A DNA stretch of 64,000 bases from Selaginella tamariscina (GCA_003024785.1 PUQB01000809.1:30276-94275); one strand, 5' to 3'. Positions 1 to 10,870 are shown, counted from the first letter of the stretch. Translations and numbers: made by a program. Notes: a model not told the origin generated them from the letters alone.

Positions 1-47
1 GGGTTAGCGCGCGATCAACTCGATGGATAAGGCACACGGGGTGCGAA
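1..47. repeat. 45-bp direct repeat, copy 1
   Basis: About 45 bp from position 2 recurs at 6761-6806 with about four mismatches; both contain ATCAACTCGATGGATAAGG. Copy 2 directly abuts the left end of the MULE. The sequence after each copy differs. It may be the edge of a dispersed element lying mostly outside the window; no tRNA-like A/B box pair was seen, so I do not call it a SINE. Confidence 0.6.
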
Positions 48-99
48 GACCTGTTTAAGGGCCTTGCTCGCGTGCCCTCCGACGCCGGCTGATTTAGTG

Positions 100-390
100 T
101 TCATATTTTAGTTATTTACATTTCATTTTCATATAGCTATTTGTTTTATTATTATTATATTTTTATTCTAGTTATAATTTTATTACTTTGACTTTTTAAT
201 TTTTACACCTGTTTTATTTTATTTTATTTCTTGTTTTTGTTTTAGTTATGATTTTATTGCTTTAGTTTTATTCTACTTATAATTTATTATCTTAGTTATG
301 CTTTGGAGTTTTTTAATTTTAATATACCTTTTTAATTTTATTTAATATTATTTTATTTTATTTTATTTTATTTCTTTTAAAATTCCACAG
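100..390. other. AT-rich tract, probable intron of the RING gene
   Basis: The tract is dominated by TTTTA/TTATT runs and contains no recognisable coding sequence. It ends in TTCCACAG, a good splice acceptor, directly before the first recognisable exon of the sacsin-like gene, so I read it as the upstream intron. Confidence 0.5.
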
Positions 391-1896
391 GTAATGGGAC
401 TTATATGCGCTGAGAATCGCACAGCTGGGAAGCAGGAAAGCAACAGTATACATCTGGGATTGGATATTCTTCCTATAGACGCCAAGGCCCTGCAGTTTTG
501 CCCATTTTATGCTGGTGAAATCGTAGCATGGCACAGGTAATAACGCACGTGTGTATGTGTCACTGAGACGCAGACATACATTATACATCGAAGATATACA
601 TAACATTTGGCTATATATAGTTAATATTGTGGTATAGGAATGGAGAACCATCACAAAGGAGGTATGGTCGTGTTATGAAGGATATACGAGCTCCGGCTGG
701 ACAGCCATTGTTCCGTATAGAAATGGGGACAAATGCAGGATATTCTATCCTCGAATATGCTATCTTTTAAAAGCACGGGTGGCAGCTTGACTTCAGGTAT
801 GTTGTGTACTGTGTGCATATGCAAAGGATGTTTATGTACATATTATGTAGATATTCATTATGTTTTATCTTTATAAGGAGAACATATACAATCCGTATAG
901 ATATGCATATGCATGCATGTAAATGTTTACATATCGTGCAGAACAAGTTGATCTCTCAAGCCAGCTTGAGCTTCATGTCTCTGTAGCTGAAAGCAGCAAT
1001 GCAAGCGTGTCCAAAGAGGTATGTGTATTGCCTTCTTATATCCGCCTTGGATATGTATGTATGCACGCGCACATTGATTATATATATATATATATATATA
1101 TGCAATGCAGGAGAAAGTGAATGATCTGGGAGCTGTTGGATATATGCACAAGCTATTAAGGATATATTGACATCAATGGGTTTGCCTCCCAGTCTTGAGA
1201 AACAGTCTTTGCTGGAACACACACTCTCACTCCAACAACAGCTAAGTTCTACACACGGTTTTCTCCTCAAAGAACAGGTAACACATACGTGTGGGCGTGT
1301 GTTGACATTCATGTTTCAGCACAGCTATCTTCTGCGTGTGTTACGTATATACCTCCGAGTATAAATTATAAAATTTAGGGTGTGTGCATGTCATAGTGTT
1401 GTGTATATGGACAATATGTTATGGTGTGCATATGGATGTACGAATGCATATATATTATTATATGTATGTATGTATATGGACTTTCTTAGACTTCTTCACA
1501 CACACACATACACACACGTACCTATACATGTACACATGCACGTACTCTTTGCTTAACTTAATTTGACCCTGCTATTAAAATATCTGTTTGAATATAGTAC
1601 ATGTATAACGCGTTTGTGTGAAACTATGAGAAAATTATTACTAAACTCATCTCTCTCTCACGCGCGCGCGCGCACACACACACACACACTTATATGTATG
1701 TATATTGCAGGATAGGGCGGATTCAGCCACACGTGAGGTGGAGACGGTGAAATCTGCGTGGACGTGCAAAATATGCCTGAGTTCAGAAGTAGATACCTTA
1801 CTAGTCCCATGTGGCCATGTGACGTGTCAGAGGTGCTCTTCAGCAGTGTCCAGGTGTCCATTTTGTCGACGGACTCATAGAATGTATAAACCTTAA
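391..1896 (+). pseudogene. Sacsin-like RING-finger protein, 3' exons, frameshifted
   Basis: Five exons with GT..AG borders: 391-536, 638-796, 942-1018, 1111-1277 and 1711-1896 (TAA). The last exon encodes a C3HC4 RING (CKIC, CGHVTC, QRC, CPFC), expected to bind two zinc ions and recruit an E2 ubiquitin enzyme. Upstream exons read FYAGEIVAWHR, RYGRVMKDIRAPAGQ and SLEKQSLLEHTLSLQQQL. This order matches, as I recall, the C-terminus of the very long plant sacsin-like RING protein (Arabidopsis At5g23110 type). Only that end is inside the window. Two frame breaks are visible: near 750, before NMLSFKS, and near 1120-1155, before AIKDIL. The tail after the RING is a few residues shorter than I expect. 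The breaks could be real decay or assembly indels. RING identity is firm; the sacsin assignment is by recollection of the family. Confidence 0.7.
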
Positions 1897-2321
1897 TACA
1901 CCTTTCTTATTAAATTAAATTTTTGAAGTACATTAATATTTTAAAATATTACACATGATTCTCAGGGCGTTATGATGACTCATATGCGGTTTGAATAAAA
2001 TATTTAGCATTTTTATAATATTGATTTAATTAGTTTTTTCAATATACAAATGGCTTCGTATCATACAGTTTAGTTTAGATGTATATAAACCAACATATAT
2101 ATAATCAATTCGAAGGTCTCGTGCCTATAAGACGTATTGTTAAATTTAAACGCCGTAAATATTAAATAAAAATATAATAAATACTCGTATATAATAGGTG
2201 CCGGGATTTTGCAATTCCCACGCAGGCATGCATGAACAACACATGGTAACACATATTCACACGTTGTTGACGTGCATTAAAACCAAATATTATAATACGC
2301 GTGATCAAATGATCAAAAAGC
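1897..2321. other. Intergenic spacer
   Basis: AT-rich spacer between the RING gene stop and the TATA box of the LRR gene. No coding sequence, RNA gene or repeat family was recognised in it. Confidence 0.5.
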
Positions 2322-2328
2322 TATAAAA
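2322..2328 (+). promoter_or_regulatory. TATA box of the LRR gene
   Basis: TATAAAA lies 65-70 bp upstream of the ATG at 2393 and is followed by a pyrimidine-rich stretch (CTTCCTCCTTTTTTTTCTTC), a common layout for a plant core promoter with a short leader. Confidence 0.5.
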
Positions 2329-2392
2329 GAATCTTCCTCCTTTTTTTTCTTCGAAGAATCAGTTGTGTGGGTTTTTATGTGCTAGGTTCTCC

Positions 2393-3357
2393 ATGGCTAT
2401 GGCTATCAAGGTCCCTCTTTCTCTTGTTTTCTTGGGTTTCCTTCTTTCAGGATCTCATGCCACTCCAAACCAAGACGGTATACTCGCGTGCGTGTGTGTA
2501 TGTGCGAGAGAGACTGTGTGTGCGGTGCGTGTATGCAAGAGAGAGAGAGAGATTGACCTTTTGTATGTTTTTTCTTTTGTGTTTCAGTTGTTGCTCTTGC
2601 CACCTTCAAGGCATGTGTTGAGGATCCATCCAACGTGCTAAAATCCTGGGATGCCACATCCTTTGACGCCTGCACTTTTATCCACGTCACATGTGATGAG
2701 GACAACACAGTCGTAGGAGTGTAAGCGCTACAACAGTGTGTGTGTGAGAGAGAGATCTATATGTGTCTGTGCATGCATGTGTGTGTGAGAAAGAGAGAGA
2801 GGCATCTATATGTCTGTGCACTGCATGTGTGTGTGTATGTGATAGAGAGAGAGAGAAAGAGTGCTGTATGTGTCTGTGCACTGCATGTGTGCGTGATAAC
2901 TGTGTTTGTATGTGTGTGTGGTGATGTAGTACTGTGTATATTTACCAGGGCATTGCGGGATTATCAGCTTTCAGGGACTATACCATCTGAGCTAGCGAAT
3001 CTGCAGAATCTGCAGTCTTTGTAAGTATTATTTCTTTGTTTACATTCTCTCTCTCATATTTAATATGCAGGTACATTGGCAAGAATAATTTTTCTGGGTC
3101 AATACCACAATCCCTGACTTCACTCTCCAAGCTAGCCTACTTGTGAGTATACGCTTTCTTATTATATAATAATAATAATAGCATATATATTTACGTTCAG
3201 GGCCATCCATAATAATATATGTGTGAGCCGTATATAACTATAAAATATAATGATCCATGTTTGCAGTGATGTTTCGTTTAACAAGCTATCAGGTCCAATT
3301 CCCACCGGTGGTCCGTTTGATAACTTACCTGCAAGAAGGTCTAACCTAGTTATTATG

Positions 3358-3435
<78 letters not shown>

Positions 3436-3527
3436 ATGCATGTTCCTGCAGTTTTGCTGGGAACCCGGGATTGTGCGGAAAGAAGATTGGCAAGCCATGC
3501 CACAGCCGCCGACTTCTGGCTGAGTAG
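2393..3527 (+). CDS. Small secreted LRR protein, SERK-ectodomain type
   Basis: Six exons, 2393-2477, 2588-2720, 2949-3020, 3071-3142, 3267-3338 and 3452-3527, total 510 nt, giving an intact 169-residue protein. The order is signal peptide (residues 1 to about 23, MAMAIKVPLSLVFLGFL...), an LRR N-terminal cap (LKSWDATSFDACTFIHVTC), three LRRs, and a C-terminal cap with FAGNPGLCG and a final Cys. The three LRR exons are exactly 72 nt with phase-2 junctions, the gene structure known for SERK receptor kinases. SERKs have five such repeats followed by a proline-rich segment, membrane helix and kinase; here two repeats and everything after the cap are absent. It is expected to be an extracellular LRR protein that could bind peptides or receptor ectodomains. 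A TATA box precedes it and AATAAA lies at 3567. All introns obey GT..AG; the fifth contains a long (CT)n(TA)n tract. Confidence 0.85.
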
Positions 3528-4247
3528 TTAGATGTCTAGGTGATTATGGTTTAAGTAGCATGTGTTAATAAAGCATAATCCATGGATTAGTGGAGCACAG
3601 TTGTATAAACATTATGAGTATATATACATAAGTGTGTGTGTGTGCGATATCCAGTTGTTTACTCTTTTATACTAAAGAGAGCTGTTTCAAAATATGAAAA
3701 GTTTATTTACAACTAATAAAGTCGTTTAATAAGTTGACATATGCAAAAGTCAAATATATTATTTTTGTTAAAGTACAGAGAAAAATTCTTGTAAACTAAT
3801 AAGTTTACTTGAAATAAACTAAAATAAATAAAAATATTGACAAATTTCGAGGAATAACCAATATAATATTTTTATAGTACTATTGTTAACTTATTAATAA
3901 ATTGAACAATTTTACTAGAATATTATAAAAAGTAGTTTTAAATTACATAGTCTCTTGTCTGAAATATAATTTAATATACTGTCTCTCTCTCTCTCCACAC
4001 ACACATCTGTATACACTTACTGTTACAGTTAAATGTCTGCATCAATCGTGGCTAGCATGTTCAAGTAAATTAAGGATATGATGTAACATCTGTGAATAAT
4101 ATTGTACTTGATCAAAACTGCTTCCGTAGTTTAACTCTGTGTGTGTAAGACTTGGACAAAGCTAATTAAATAATGCCCACTTGTTTCCCAAATATATATA
4201 GAATGAATGGAGCTTTAAGTTTCATCAAAATTAATTAGTACAATTCC
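3528..4247. other. LRR gene 3' end and AT-rich spacer
   Basis: AATAAA at 3567-3572 is the likely poly(A) signal of the LRR gene. The rest is AT-rich with a short CT/CA microsatellite near 3980-4010. I see no gene in it. Confidence 0.5.
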
Positions 4248-4810
4248 ATGGGTATCAGATCTTGTATACTGGTTTTCCCCTTATTAGCAGTCAGTTATTC
4301 TTCAGCAAGCAATCATAGCGATCCTGCATGGCAAACATTTCAGATGTGGCTGCGTGAGAATGGCAAACTCAATGATAAGACCTATGACCAGGAGAAGAGG
4401 TTCCCTATCTTCAAGGTTTTCTCTCTTTCACTCTTTGTGTGTGTGTGTGCGCGGCGCGCGCGTGTGTCAGTGCTAACACACGTATGTATAGGAAAATCTC
4501 AACTACATAAACAACAAAAACTCTCAGAAGTTGACGTACACTCTTGGGCTAAACAACATGGCAGACTTAACTAATGCTGAGTTTAGAGCCATCTTTGCAT
4601 CTGTAATCAAACTCAATAGCTCCTCAGATATATCTTCTCCAACTGATAACGTAAAATTTACTCCCAATCGTGGACGTAAATGTTTCAGTTTTGATTGGGG
4701 AAATGTTGATGCCGTAACTCCTGTAAAAGACCAACGTTTTTGTGGTAATCATCTCTCTACAGTTTAAATAGACTACAATCCACTGCAGGAAGTTGTTGAG
4801 CATATGCATT
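4248..4810 (+). pseudogene. Papain-like cysteine protease (C1A), truncated
   Basis: Exon 1 (4248-4415) encodes a signal peptide (MGIRSCILVFPLLAVSYSSA) and the start of the I29 inhibitory prodomain. Exon 2 (4492-4744, phase 0 in) continues with ENLNYIN, the LGLNNMADLTNAEF motif, and the beginning of the mature enzyme, FDWGNVDAVTPVKDQ, where papains have DWR..GAVTPVKDQG. The exon ends in TGT G. The next acceptor (AG 4787-4788) restores C-G-S-C in frame but is followed by TGA where the family has the Trp of CGSCWAFS. About 15 bp later the sequence turns into LTR-like DNA. The catalytic His and Asn are absent, so no active enzyme is possible. Before decay it would have been a secreted or vacuolar endopeptidase. 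The last intron is only 44 bp, suspiciously short, so that junction is less sure. Confidence 0.75.
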
Positions 4811-5832
4811 TAAGTTGGTGAATCCATGCTTGGGAGGTCTTGTCGAAATGCATGTTTCAAGAAGCAGAGATTGAGGCTTGTCTCCAGCCTCCTCCTCCTC
4901 GTCAAGTTAGGAGCAACATTCACAACTAACCAGGGCACGTTCGTGTCCTTGTCCAACGGGTTCCTGATTGATAGGGTTTTCTTACCGAGTCTTGAGAGAT
5001 AATTGAGGGGTTCTAGAGTTGGCATTTAGGAGCCACGCTTGTGGCACTTGGTGCAATTCTCGAATATAAGGGATATAGCGTAATAGCCCACATTGGGGAA
5101 GGTAGTGTCACATGGAGATGTGACACTGGGCTAAATGTCACACGATACAACGCCCGAGGCACGCCCTTTGGGGTTGTGTCATGGGCTTGTCGCAAAGGGG
5201 TTGGATACTTTAATAAACAAACATGTTTGTGCTCGCACCAAGGTGCTAAGCCTTGGGTATTTGCTCAAGGGAGGTTAGGTCTCGTAACCAGGTGTGCTTA
5301 GGCACACTTAGCTAGGGGAGTGTCTTCATTGGAATTCAGGGGTTGAACAACCTAAGCTTGTTAGCATGAGCCTTTTCGTGAAGCACTCACAAGGTCATAT
5401 ACTTAAGGTAACCTTAAGGAGTTTACTTAATAGAATACTCGTGTTCGCCTACGGCACACACTTGTGTCCCACTAAGTACTAACCCTAGGTCTAGGGTATG
5501 ACGTGACCACCCAAATCCTCAAGGGGTAAGTGATGATGCCTTAGCTCTGTCATGGGGGTATGTGTGAGATACATCTTCTTTGTGGGGTTAAGGCATGATC
5601 TTGTCTAGATCTATTGGGACAAGATCCTAAGTCTTACTCGGGTTATTCTCTAAGGTTCAGGGGATGGTCATTCTAAGGGACTTAGGGTAGGACTCTAAGT
5701 CTTTTGCCTAATTGGGCCTTGAATTAGACTCTTAGGGTTATCTTAGAAGACTTAGCGTTGCTCACAAAGGGTGATGACGTTGAATGGTCACTTGGCAGCC
5801 ACGTGTTAGCCATTTGGGTTAAAACTATGACA
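4810..5832 (-). repeat. Truncated LTR, related to the solo LTR at 58220-59891
   Basis: The reverse complement of this stretch aligns throughout with about 58220-59260, including the segments around GTGCCACAAGTGTGGC and the block of repeated CCTTAGG words. On the right it ends in TATGACA (reverse TGTCATAG), a normal LTR 5' end. On the left it stops inside the LTR and abuts the broken protease gene, with about 630 bp of the LTR missing. No coding sequence in it is credible. Confidence 0.7.
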
Positions 5833-6760
5833 ACAAAGGACTTGATAGCAGTTCCATTCTGGTTAGCGTGCACTAAAACCCGTCCGCTGGTGCATTTATA
5901 TGGGATGTCGTGCCAATTCGCAAACCTTAAAGAACCAATCCTCTGCTCCCGTGCCTAGGGTTTTGTTTCGATCTACATGCACCAGACCCCAAACTCCAAA
6001 CCCCAAGCCCGAAACCCAAAACCCAAAACTTGAAACCCCAAACCCCAAACCCCAAACCATAAACCATAAACCAAATCCCCATCCTCCCATTTGAGCCGAT
6101 CAAGGTTGACTGCGTTTAAGCATTGTTATCTCGATATCTTGCTGTGTGATGTTAGTTTAGCAGTGGGAATGGTTGTTTAAGGGCATTGGAGCATGGCTGC
6201 ACGCACCCATGGCATCTATCTTCGCTTTGGAGCCTCCCTCCTCATGCGTGTGCGACCCTACATTTGTCTTGTGTGGGGTTCATGCGACGAGCGTGTGGGA
6301 GTTGAGTGACTTGTGCATGAAGGCTCCACATGTTGTTGTGCACAGGCCTGTGGCATCGGTTTTTGTGACGGAGCCTCTGTTCCTCTGCGTGTGTGAACGC
6401 TCTTCTTTTCTTGATTGGTTTCCCTTATAAATATTGTATATATAATTACATGAATATAAAGTAATAATAATTTATTATAGTGGCATAAAGTTGATAAGCT
6501 GGAAACCCATGTTGTATTATGCTTTCTTTATCTACTTTTTAATTCTATGTTTATTCTAAAGTTCACTTGCTGCCTCCACGGTTTGTTAATGTAGTATGTG
6601 ATATACCTCAGAGTTTATTTATTTTATATTTAAAGGCCTGGCACAATCTTGTTAAATCAATATATAAGGAAAATTAGATCAATTTAATTTAACACAAATG
6701 AATCGATTTAAAGTTGGGGTTTTCAGATGGATGGCCCAGATCAATCATGTTTAGGCCCTA
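5833..6760. other. Non-coding spacer
   Basis: It contains a degenerate telomere-like tract (5985-6085), an imperfect duplication of about 60 bp within 6190-6400, and AT-rich DNA from 6430. The duplication makes an open frame over 6173-6430 with two similar blocks (MASIFALEPP, VASVFVTEPL), but nothing supports it as a gene. Confidence 0.45.
5985..6085. repeat. Degenerate telomere-like repeats
   Basis: Runs of CCAAACCCCAAACCCC, AAACCCAAAACCC and CCATAAACCATAAACC resemble the plant telomere unit CCCTAAA with frequent T-to-C or T-to-A changes. About 12 units of 7-8 bp are visible. No perfect CCCTAAA array is present. Confidence 0.55.
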
Positions 6761-6806
6761 GGTTAGCGCGCAATCAACTCGATGGATAAGGCACGCGGGG
6801 TGTGAG
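6761..6806. repeat. 45-bp direct repeat, copy 2
   Basis: Near-identical to positions 2-47. It ends directly where the MULE left terminus begins. Confidence 0.6.
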
Positions 6807-6872
6807 TGTCGCCATTTTGGAGGCTTGGGGCCCAGGAGGCCTGGGCTCAAATATTCTAAAATATTCTAGAAT
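6806..6872. repeat. MULE left terminal inverted repeat
   Basis: GTGTCGCCATTTTGGAGGC, a G/C-rich block and TCAAATATTCTA correspond, imperfectly, to the reverse complement of 37585-37645 (GGAGGCTCC...TTTGAAATATTCTA). GAATATTC-type words continue to 6890. Similar AT palindromes sit inside the right end. Confidence 0.5.
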
Positions 6873-7089
6873 ATTTTAGAATATTCTTTCTGGTCCAGTC
6901 AACAAAAAAAAAATTCTAGTAAAACTGTTGTATTTCTACCTTATTCTTTTTTATATTAGCTTAATTTATTATTTAATACACATTAGCTAAAGTTTCTTCT
7001 TCATCTTAAGTAAAGCTGCAGTTCTCGAACCACCAGCTAGGCTTGGACGTGGAGGTGTTTGAGTAGGTATTTCCTATGGTCTAATTTCT

Positions 7090-10000
7090 CTACGAGCTTG
7101 TTTGTTACCAACCTAGAGAGTTCGAAACTCTTCTCGATTCCTATAATATTTCCTTCCGAGCTCGACAGCAGCTAACAACGATGATCCGGTTCTGGAACAA
7201 TATCCCAGACTAGGTCGCCATGTCTATTGAGACGCTCGATCAAAAGCTGCATGAGTCGAACACTTTCGGTTCATCATCCTGCACAAACTTCCATTAATAA
7301 ACAAAGTAAAGTACTTCCTTACCAAGCCTCCTGAAAACGGTCGACAGTATCGACGAGGATCGTGTTCGTCAACGCCAGAGGGTTTTGGCCTCTTCGACTT
7401 CTTCTTAGCACCAAGAGAACCAAACAAGTTATCCGCCACAAGTTAAACTTGAACATGAATAGCTAGCTTACCTTAATTAAGTGTAAGTCCCTGCAATCAT
7501 TGCAGCCGCCTGAATCACCGCTGAAACAGAAGGAGAACTCGCGAAGATGACCATGAAACACTCGTTACCAAGTGCATTCCACTGAACTACAAGGCCTCCT
7601 CAAACTTCATTGGATCTAGCGCACAATGTCCTTGTTGATGCTAGCACCTCCATATACAAGCTCATTGGGCAAGTCAAGGATGATGAGGTTGAAGCCGTAT
7701 TCACCTACCACTTCCTGGAACACCGTTTGTGACTCAGTCGTATGTAGTTTGTCAACCTGTTGTTGGAGCTTGGTGTACACCTCTGTTTGGGAAGCACCCA
7801 ACTCGAATGCTCCTCCTCCATATCGCACACAGCCAGTCGTAGGATCCACGGGATGTAGCCAGTGTCGGGATGAAAATCATTAGGTCGTCCTTGATGTCCA
7901 AACCAGCCACAAGTGGCTGCACCTCATTGATCGATTGCCGGCGGAGGTGTTGTAGAAGAGCTTGGTCCCGCTCCCGATCCTTTGCAAGTGTAGTTGTCTT
8001 ATGCACCATCTTCTTCATCTTGCTCTTCTTGATAGCCTTCATCCGGCTCCCAAACAATTGCTGGAAGATCATTGTCATGCACAACAGTGAGCTCTCCCAA
8101 GCTGGTGCTGTTGCGATGGACAGTCGAGCCAGAATGGAACATGCTCCCGTTCGAACGGTGTTAGAGCTCTCTGTTCTTCGACCACATGTGAGGCTCGCTT
8201 GTATGATCTGTCCACATCTTCATCGTCTGACGGTGCCATTTTCTTCTCCAGTATCAACCTGTAACAAAGTTAGTCAGTAGCAATGTTGGATGAAACTTAC
8301 CTCCATATCATCGACGCGCAGACTCCTCACGAGAAACTCATTCGCTCCATCGAATAAGTGAACCGTATGCAGTCATGGAAGGGCTGAAAGACCAGGCACT
8401 TGCTCCGAGTTCGCATCTCGTCAAACCAACTCATGAAGTCAACATCTGTTCCAACTTCTTCACCATCCTCTCACAGTCCCTTAAGGATCTAAATGGCTTC
8501 CTCGTGCACAACCTTCCAATATAAGTCCAAGGTGAACCACTTAATCCACTCTTTGTCCTGCATGCCTGGTAGCCCAAGTGTCTATTGTTCTACTTGGATT
8601 CAAGACGTGAGCTTGTTCAAGTATCTGAGTCACAGCATGTTTGAAATCTTCGCCTTTGACATCGCGTATAGCTTCTCAATGCCCATCCAACGACACTGCT
8701 TATGAGAGATGTTCGTCACCTTCTGGAACCACTCCTCCCCCAACTGGGTCTATGGTAGAGAGGAACTTGTGCATACGCTTGTCATGCTTCTTGTACACTA
8801 GCTGCTTCAGGTTCAGCTCAAGTTGTGGATTGCCTTTAGCACTGGTGACTGCTTTGTCGAGATCATCGTTGATTTCGTTCTGCACATAGAATAAGTTAAA
8901 AACTTCTTTCCTATCAATTAAATTGAATGTTACCTTGAAAAGGATCTTTGTGCAGATCAGGTTTGGAAGAGGATGCCAAGCGTCTTTCCTGTTGCACTCT
9001 CCTTCCACTTCCCACCTCAAGATGATCAACCTCTGTGAGTGACTCGAGAATTTCTGAGTTCCTTCGGTACTAGTGCAGACCGCCTTTACAGCGAGGAGAA
9101 TATGTGGTAGTGTTGTTTCCATAGATGTTGTTGAAGATCTGTTCATTGAAACCGTAAGTTTAGACCCTTAATAAAAAGAAAAAAATACTCACATGTTTAT
9201 CGATTGGAACATCAAAACCAGTTGAAGATTGTCGAGGTTTTCTGTGGAAATGAAACTTGATCAAAAGTGAATAGCCCATTGCTGGTTGTCCTCTACATCC
9301 CCCGGTAGAGCTTCTGCAAAGCTTGTAGCCTATGGTTCTCGTCCCAGCAGCTGAACTTCCGGTTTGAGAGCCTCGAAGCCCACTGTTTGTACTCTGGCTA
9401 AGTAAGAGCTTGCTCAAAAGATCGGTGCTGCTCGTACTGAACCGTGTCCTTCGACAGCTCTGATAGCTCCTCAGCAGTGAGTGGATCTCCGATGGACAGA
9501 ATGAACAAGGCCGTTTGCATAGATAACTAGCCTTCTTCAACGATGACACCAATGTCCAAGTCCTTGGGTTCACTTGTCGAACCACCTCGTTCGAATGCAT
9601 TCTACAGATTGGCACATCAAGAGGATCACCAAGTCCCTTGATAGTAATTTTGTCGAGTAGGTTCGCTTAGCTCTCCAAATGCAGGTTGGCCGGTATGTTG
9701 TATAACTCCTTTGGCTCCTTATCACTCTTCGCCTTCTTGCCTTTTGGATCAGCTCTCCTGCGGCCTCTCTTTTTGCTGACTACTCCTCCAAGTTGTCCTC
9801 GCTAGCTTCCACTGCCTCTATCATTTGCACTTGCTCGTTCAGGACTGTAACCTCAGCAGATGAAGGAGGCAACTGCGACGAGCTCTCCGGGAAATCTGTG
9901 ATGGTTGATGGAGGCTGCTCCTGCTCAACTGGTACTACTTGAGACTGATTCACTGGAGGATCCTCCTTTGCTACATTAAATGGTTCTCCTCTCTTTTCAC

Positions 10001-10331
10001 TTGTGCTTCGATATCCTCTTCTCTTCCCATGGCTCTTCATCAGGCGCAGTCTATAATAAACGTTTTGAAGCTCTCACCATTTTGTAAACTTTGGAAAGCA
10101 AACATACAATCAATTGATTAGGAGACAAAAGGAAAAATAAAAATCAAAGATGACTAACCTTGTGGCTGCCGACTCAAGATAGATGGTGCTGACCCTCTCA
10201 GTCGGCACAAAAAAGTAGAAGAGCAAATCCGAGATAGGTTGGTGGTGCGACCCTCTCAGATGGTATTGAAGAGATAATGTAAGAAGTATGCCGACTGAGC
10301 TAGGATGCGCCGTCCCTCTCAGACGGCACAA
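7090..10331 (-). pseudogene. DNA methyltransferase-like gene of the MULE, copy A
   Basis: Read on the minus strand. The N-terminal half (10040-9780 and further) is low-complexity and charged (KRRGYRSTSEKRGEP, QEQPPSTITDFPESSSQ) and not recognised. Further on are a conserved stretch with YKQWASRLSNRKFSCWDE (about 9400) and one with FYVQNEINDDLDKAV (about 8870). Near the C-terminus, 7690-7655 reads GFNLIILDLPNELVYGG, resembling methyltransferase motif IV (D/N-PP-Y/F; here DLPN). Around 7215-7100, across one frameshift, are RLNRHGDLVWDI, RTGSSLLAAVELGR and NIIGIEKS. This is a good match to the SAM-binding motif I of beta-class DNA methyltransferases, which lies after motif IV as expected for that class. 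Frameshifts and stops are frequent and there are probable introns. It is transcribed away from the transposase. I infer adenine or N4-cytosine DNA methylation of element or host DNA; the target is unknown. Confidence 0.6.
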
Positions 10332-10870
10332 ATGGGAAGACCTTTAACTCTAAAAAAAAAAAAAAAAAACATTGTGATATGGATACTTGAGCCGCAAAGT
10401 AAAAAATAAAGAAATTGAAAATACCTTGTGGTTACCAACTGGAAGGTGCGTCTCTCTCATTCAGCACAAATGGGAAGACCCTTTATCTCTGGAAAAAAAA
10501 ATTATGATATGGATATTTGAGCAAATCATAAAATAAAGAAATTGAATAGACCTTGTGGTGCCGATGGTGCCGTCTCTCTCACACGGCACAAATTCTAAGA
10601 CCCTTTAACTCTAAAAAATAAATTATTTGAGCTGCAAATCATAAAATAAAGAAATTAAATAGACCTTGTGTCTGCCGATTGAGCCAGGATGGTGCCGTCT
10701 CTCTCACATGGCACAAATGGGAAGACCCTTCAACTCTGGCATAAAAAAAAAAACACATTGTGATATGGATATTTGAGCCACAAATTAAAGAAAGAAATTG
10801 CACAAACCTTGTGGCCGCCGATTGAGCAGGATGGTGCCAACAATCTAAATTAGCACAAAATCTCGATTGA
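10160..10870. repeat. Hairpin repeats between the divergent MULE genes, copy A
   Basis: At least seven copies, about 55-140 bp apart, of a unit with an inverted repeat whose best form is GTGCCGTC, a 7-nt loop, GACGGCAC. Copies sit near 10187, 10243, 10303, 10445, 10567, 10691 and 10834. Full units also share TTGTGGCTGCCGACTGAGC before the hairpin and AAATGGGAAGACCC plus an A-run after it. The array lies upstream of both MULE genes, where binding sites for element proteins or a bidirectional promoter would be expected. Confidence 0.7.

Noticed and set aside
5041-5301. Open frame of 86 residues in the 5-kb LTR fragment, and 59064-59313 in the solo LTR
   Set aside because: Lies in LTR DNA; the homologous copy does not keep the frame and no domain is present.
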